Origin: Choricystis sp. odSpoLacu1 | Taxonomy: Eukaryota > Chlorophyta > Trebouxiophyceae | Direction: 5' to 3' | Length of the DNA stretch: 64,000 nt | Assembly: GCA_958009055.1 (NCBI GenBank) | Contig: OY253652.1 | Coordinates: forward strand, 992,001-1,056,000 | Shown here: piece by piece, positions 61,328-64,000 of the stretch | Layout: each line of letters opens with the position of its first letter | How positions within the stretch are numbered: the first letter of the stretch is position 1 | Notes under the pieces: generated by a model | What the model saw: only the letters and a program-made list of their open reading frames with translations | What the model was told of the DNA's origin: nothing | Databases searched by the model: none | Made by a program: the position numbers and the translations under genes

Positions 61328-63525
61328 ATGCCTCTGCGCTCCCTCGCCCCGCACCACCCCCCGCCCCTCCGCCTCTCCATCCACGCCCGCCCGTGTCGGG
61401 CCCCCCTCCCCCACTGTTTTACCACGCGCCCACCGCGCGCGCCCGCCGTCGCGGCGTCGGCTGTCCGCGACCCGATGGCGCACGCAGTCACGCGGTCGAC
61501 CGCCGACCCGGCCGCCTACTTTGTGGCGGGGGATGAGTGGAGGGTGGGAGACCGGTGAGTCTGTGGTGTGTTTGAGGGGGTGGGGAAGGCGGGTTTTGGG
61601 GCCTGTGGGGAGGCCGGGGGGCGTCGGGGGTTTCCACCTCCCTTCTCTCGTCCCCCCACACCCTCTCCACCCTCCCTTGAAAACCTCCCAGCTACGACCT
61701 CCTCAAACTGCTGGGCACCGGCTCCTTCTCAGCCGTCGTCCTGGCGCGAGACAAAGCAGACGGCACGCTCGTCGCCCTCAAACGCGTCGCCGACGTCCTG
61801 TCCTCCCGCGACGCCGCCCGCAAAGTGTTGCGCGAGGTGTGCATCCTGCGGCGGGTGGCCCATCCCGCCGTCGTGGGGTTGGGGGCCGCCTTTGTGCGGC
61901 CCGGGACGCGGGGGCCCTTTGTGATGGGGGCGGACGGCCGCCTCCACGCCTCCACCCTCGACGCCTACATCGCCATGGAGCACTGCGATGGAGGGGATGT
62001 GTTCTCGTTGAGGGGGCAGCTGGCTGCTGGCGAGGTGCGGTCGTTGGTGCACCAGATCGCGTCCGCGCTCGCCCACCTGCACGCGCGGGGCGTCGCCCAC
62101 CGAGACGTCAAGTCGGCCAACGTGCTGGTGACGCGGGCGCCAGATGGGTCGGGCAGGTTGCTGGCCAAGCTGGCCGACTTTGGGTCGGCGCGCAGTGTGG
62201 GCGTGGTGGGTGGCGATGGTGATGAAGAAGACGACGCACGCACCCTGCCCCACACCGACTCGTTTGCATGTGGCGACGACAACGACGCCGCGCAGACCAC
62301 CACCGCCACCCGGGCCGACATCAGCGCCCGCCCCGCCGCCACCGGCGGCGGCGGCTTCCGCCCCCCGCTCACGCGTGTCGTTGCCACCCCCTGCTACCGC
62401 GCGCCCGAAGTCGTCATGTCGCGCGGCGGCTACACCGCCGTCATGGATGTGTGGAGTCTGGGGTGCGTGTTTGGGGAGCTGCTGCAGCGTGTGCGGCGGG
62501 TGGGGGACGCCGCGACGCCGGCGCTGAGGGTCGCGCCGTTGTTTAGTATCAAGGGTCTTCCCGTCACCCCCGTCTCTGGCGGCGGCGGCGTCACCCCCGC
62601 CACCGAGCTGGACGCCCTATTTGACGTCATTGGGACGCCCAGTTGGGCCGACATCGCGGCTGTGGCGTCGAGGCCGTGGAGGCGACACCTGGCCGCGCTC
62701 CCGCACCGCGCGCCCCGCCTCGCGCGCACGCTCGGTGGCGGCGGCGCGGGCGAGGTCGCCCTCTCCCTCCTAGCCCGCATGCTGGCGTTCGACCCCGCGA
62801 GGCGGCCGAGCGCGGCCGAAGTGTTGGCGCACGAGTACTTTGCTGAAGGGGAGGATGGGGAGGAGGCGGAAGCAGCGGCCGACACGGCCGCTGCTGCACT
62901 CGCACCACCACCACCACCACCTCACCCCTCCCCTCCCGACTCGCCCTCCGGCAAGCGCCCCCGCCACTACTACGATGAACCCGACCCCGCCCGCGCGCTG
63001 GCGTTGCTGGAGGAGGAGGCTGACCGCGCGTGCGACGCGGCCGCGGCAGCCGCGTCACCATCACACACCGGCCCCTCATCCCCCCACCCCGCCCAAACAG
63101 ACGCCGCCCGCCGCACTGAACCCGGGGTGGCTGTGCTGCGCGCCCTGCTGGAAGCCGAGTGCGCGTCCCTGGCGGCTGCATGCCGGGAGCGGGGGCCCGC
63201 GCAGCCGGCCGACGCTCCACCGCGCCGGCGCGGCCAGTCACACGGGCGCCCGCCCCGCCCGTCCACCCACCCCCAAGAAGACATGCGAGGGCGGGGGGAC
63301 GACGACGGCGGCCGCGACCGCCTGGCCCGCGTCGCCGACGCGGCGCGCGGAGCGGCCCTCGACCCGAAAGACTTTCTCGCCCCAGGCCGCCACGGCGAGT
63401 GGTCGGGCGGGAGGGAGGGAGCGCCCGGGCCGCCGCCTGGCCCCGCCTGGGGGGTGTCGGTGCTGCCGCCCGGGGTGGAGGATGAGGGCGTGGCGGACGC
63501 GGTGCGGCGGCAGCAGAGGCGGTAG
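61328..63525 (+). CDS. CMGC-type (MAPK/CDK-like) protein kinase
   Basis: Exons are 61328-61554 and 61692-63525, joined at CG|C (686 aa). The first ~60 residues are Arg/Pro/Ala-rich and may be a presequence (MPLRSLAPHHPPPLRLSIHA). The kinase domain begins YDLLKLLGTGSFSAVVLAR with VALKRV (ATP Lys) and LREVCILRR. It continues IAMEHCDGGDV, HRDVKSANVLV, LADFGSARS, TPCYRAPEVVMSRGGYTAVMDVWSLGCVFGELL, LDALFDVIGTPSWADI and MLAFDPARRPSAAEVLAHEYF, which places it in the CMGC group. The activation loop has a ~50-residue acidic, Ala-rich insert and no TxY, so classical MAPKK activation is unlikely. A long disordered tail follows. The last coding segment is duplicated 100 bp downstream. Confidence 0.88.
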
Positions 63526-63655
63526 AGAGACAGAGAGAGAGGAGTTTGGGGTGACAAAGAAACACGAAACTCGTTTGCTCGATGAGGGCGTGGCGGACGC
63601 GGTGCGGCGGCAGCAGGGGCGGTCGGCAGGAGAGAGAGGATTTTCGTGAAAAAGA
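63481..63655. repeat. tandem duplicate of the kinase 3' end (100-bp period)
   Basis: The segment starting GATGAGGGCGTGGCGGACGC at 63481, which encodes the kinase C-terminus DEGVADAVRRQQRR-stop, recurs at 63581. The first ~42 bases are identical but for one base. The stop codon is lost in copy 2, and the GAGAGAG and CTCGTTTGCTC-like flanks are recognisable in both. Confidence 0.93.
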
Positions 63656-63742
63656 AAACAAAAAACTCATTCTGCTCACACTTCGCTTTCATTTTTCATT
63701 TCTTCACTCGCCCCCTCTCCACCCACCCACACACACACCACC

Positions 63743-64000
63743 ATGGCCCACCTCACCGTCTCCGCACTTCTGCTGCTCGCTGTGGGTGAGTGTGGCACCA
63801 CAGAGCCGCTCGGGAGCGGGCGCGGCGGGCTCGCGGGCGCAGCGGGCGACGGTGGGCGAGCACGGCGCGAGGCGACAGCCCGGAGCACGCCCGCCGCGCC
63901 CTCCCTTCGCTTCCCCACCCACCCCTTCCCACCGCACACGCGTGCACACACGCTTCAGTGGCCTCGGTGGGGGTGAAGGCAGGCGGGACAGCGGGACACC
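63743..64000 (+). CDS. secreted or membrane protein, 3' partial
   Basis: Exon 1 (63743-63785) encodes a signal-peptide start, MAHLTVSALLLLAV, in a CACCATGG context. The intron (63786-63958) runs GTGAGT...CTTCAG, and exon 2 begins at 63959 with VASVGVKAGGTAGH, cut off by the window end. Joined, this gives a hydrophobic core followed by a plausible cleavage site near VKA-GG. Nothing can be said about function. Confidence 0.6.

Overview
The window is nuclear DNA of a eukaryotic microalga, very GC-rich, gene-dense and intron-poor. Introns mostly begin GTGAGT and end CACAG, often with TG or CA repeats at their ends. Three predicted proteins start with simple plastid transit peptides that have no preceding ER signal: the VTT-domain protein, the ENH1-like rubredoxin protein and an unknown membrane protein. 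An S40/DUF584 senescence-regulator-like gene is also present. Together these point to a primary-plastid green alga (Chlorophyta). This is an inference; no organelle or rRNA sequence is present to confirm it.

Left third (1-24 kb): PEPCK (5' truncated), an unknown plastid membrane protein, a VTT/DedA protein, MRE11, RCE1 CAAX protease, a TRAPPC12-like protein, an orphan secreted protein, a TruA-type pseudouridine synthase, a SEC12-like WD40 protein, a RecX-like protein with a 19-copy 28-bp array at its 3' end, a phosphopantetheinyl transferase, and two tandem PP2C phosphatases. Middle (24-48 kb): a 310-bp CA microsatellite, eIF2D, an Ala-rich coiled-coil protein, an SDR, an LSD1-type demethylase, a 2,200-residue ASCC3/Slh1 helicase, a membrane-anchored septin, a strange palindrome region, HemW, a peroxisomal dienoyl-CoA isomerase, an NHA-type Na+/H+ antiporter and Mo25. 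Right part (48-64 kb): a cluster of three related small basic proteins (one copy broken), a CHAT-like protein, eIF2B-delta, ENH1, S40-like, PhzF, a GT34 glycosyltransferase, a CMGC kinase, and the start of a secreted protein cut by the window edge.

The genes are mostly housekeeping functions (DNA repair, translation, trafficking, metabolism, signalling) and do not form one pathway. Layout is dominated by divergent pairs sharing short promoters (69-240 bp). Two window-wide oddities stand out. First, many conserved genes change frame at long G/C homopolymers, nearly always by one extra base. Second, three genes have their 3' coding ends, including the stop codon region, tandemly duplicated into the downstream DNA.
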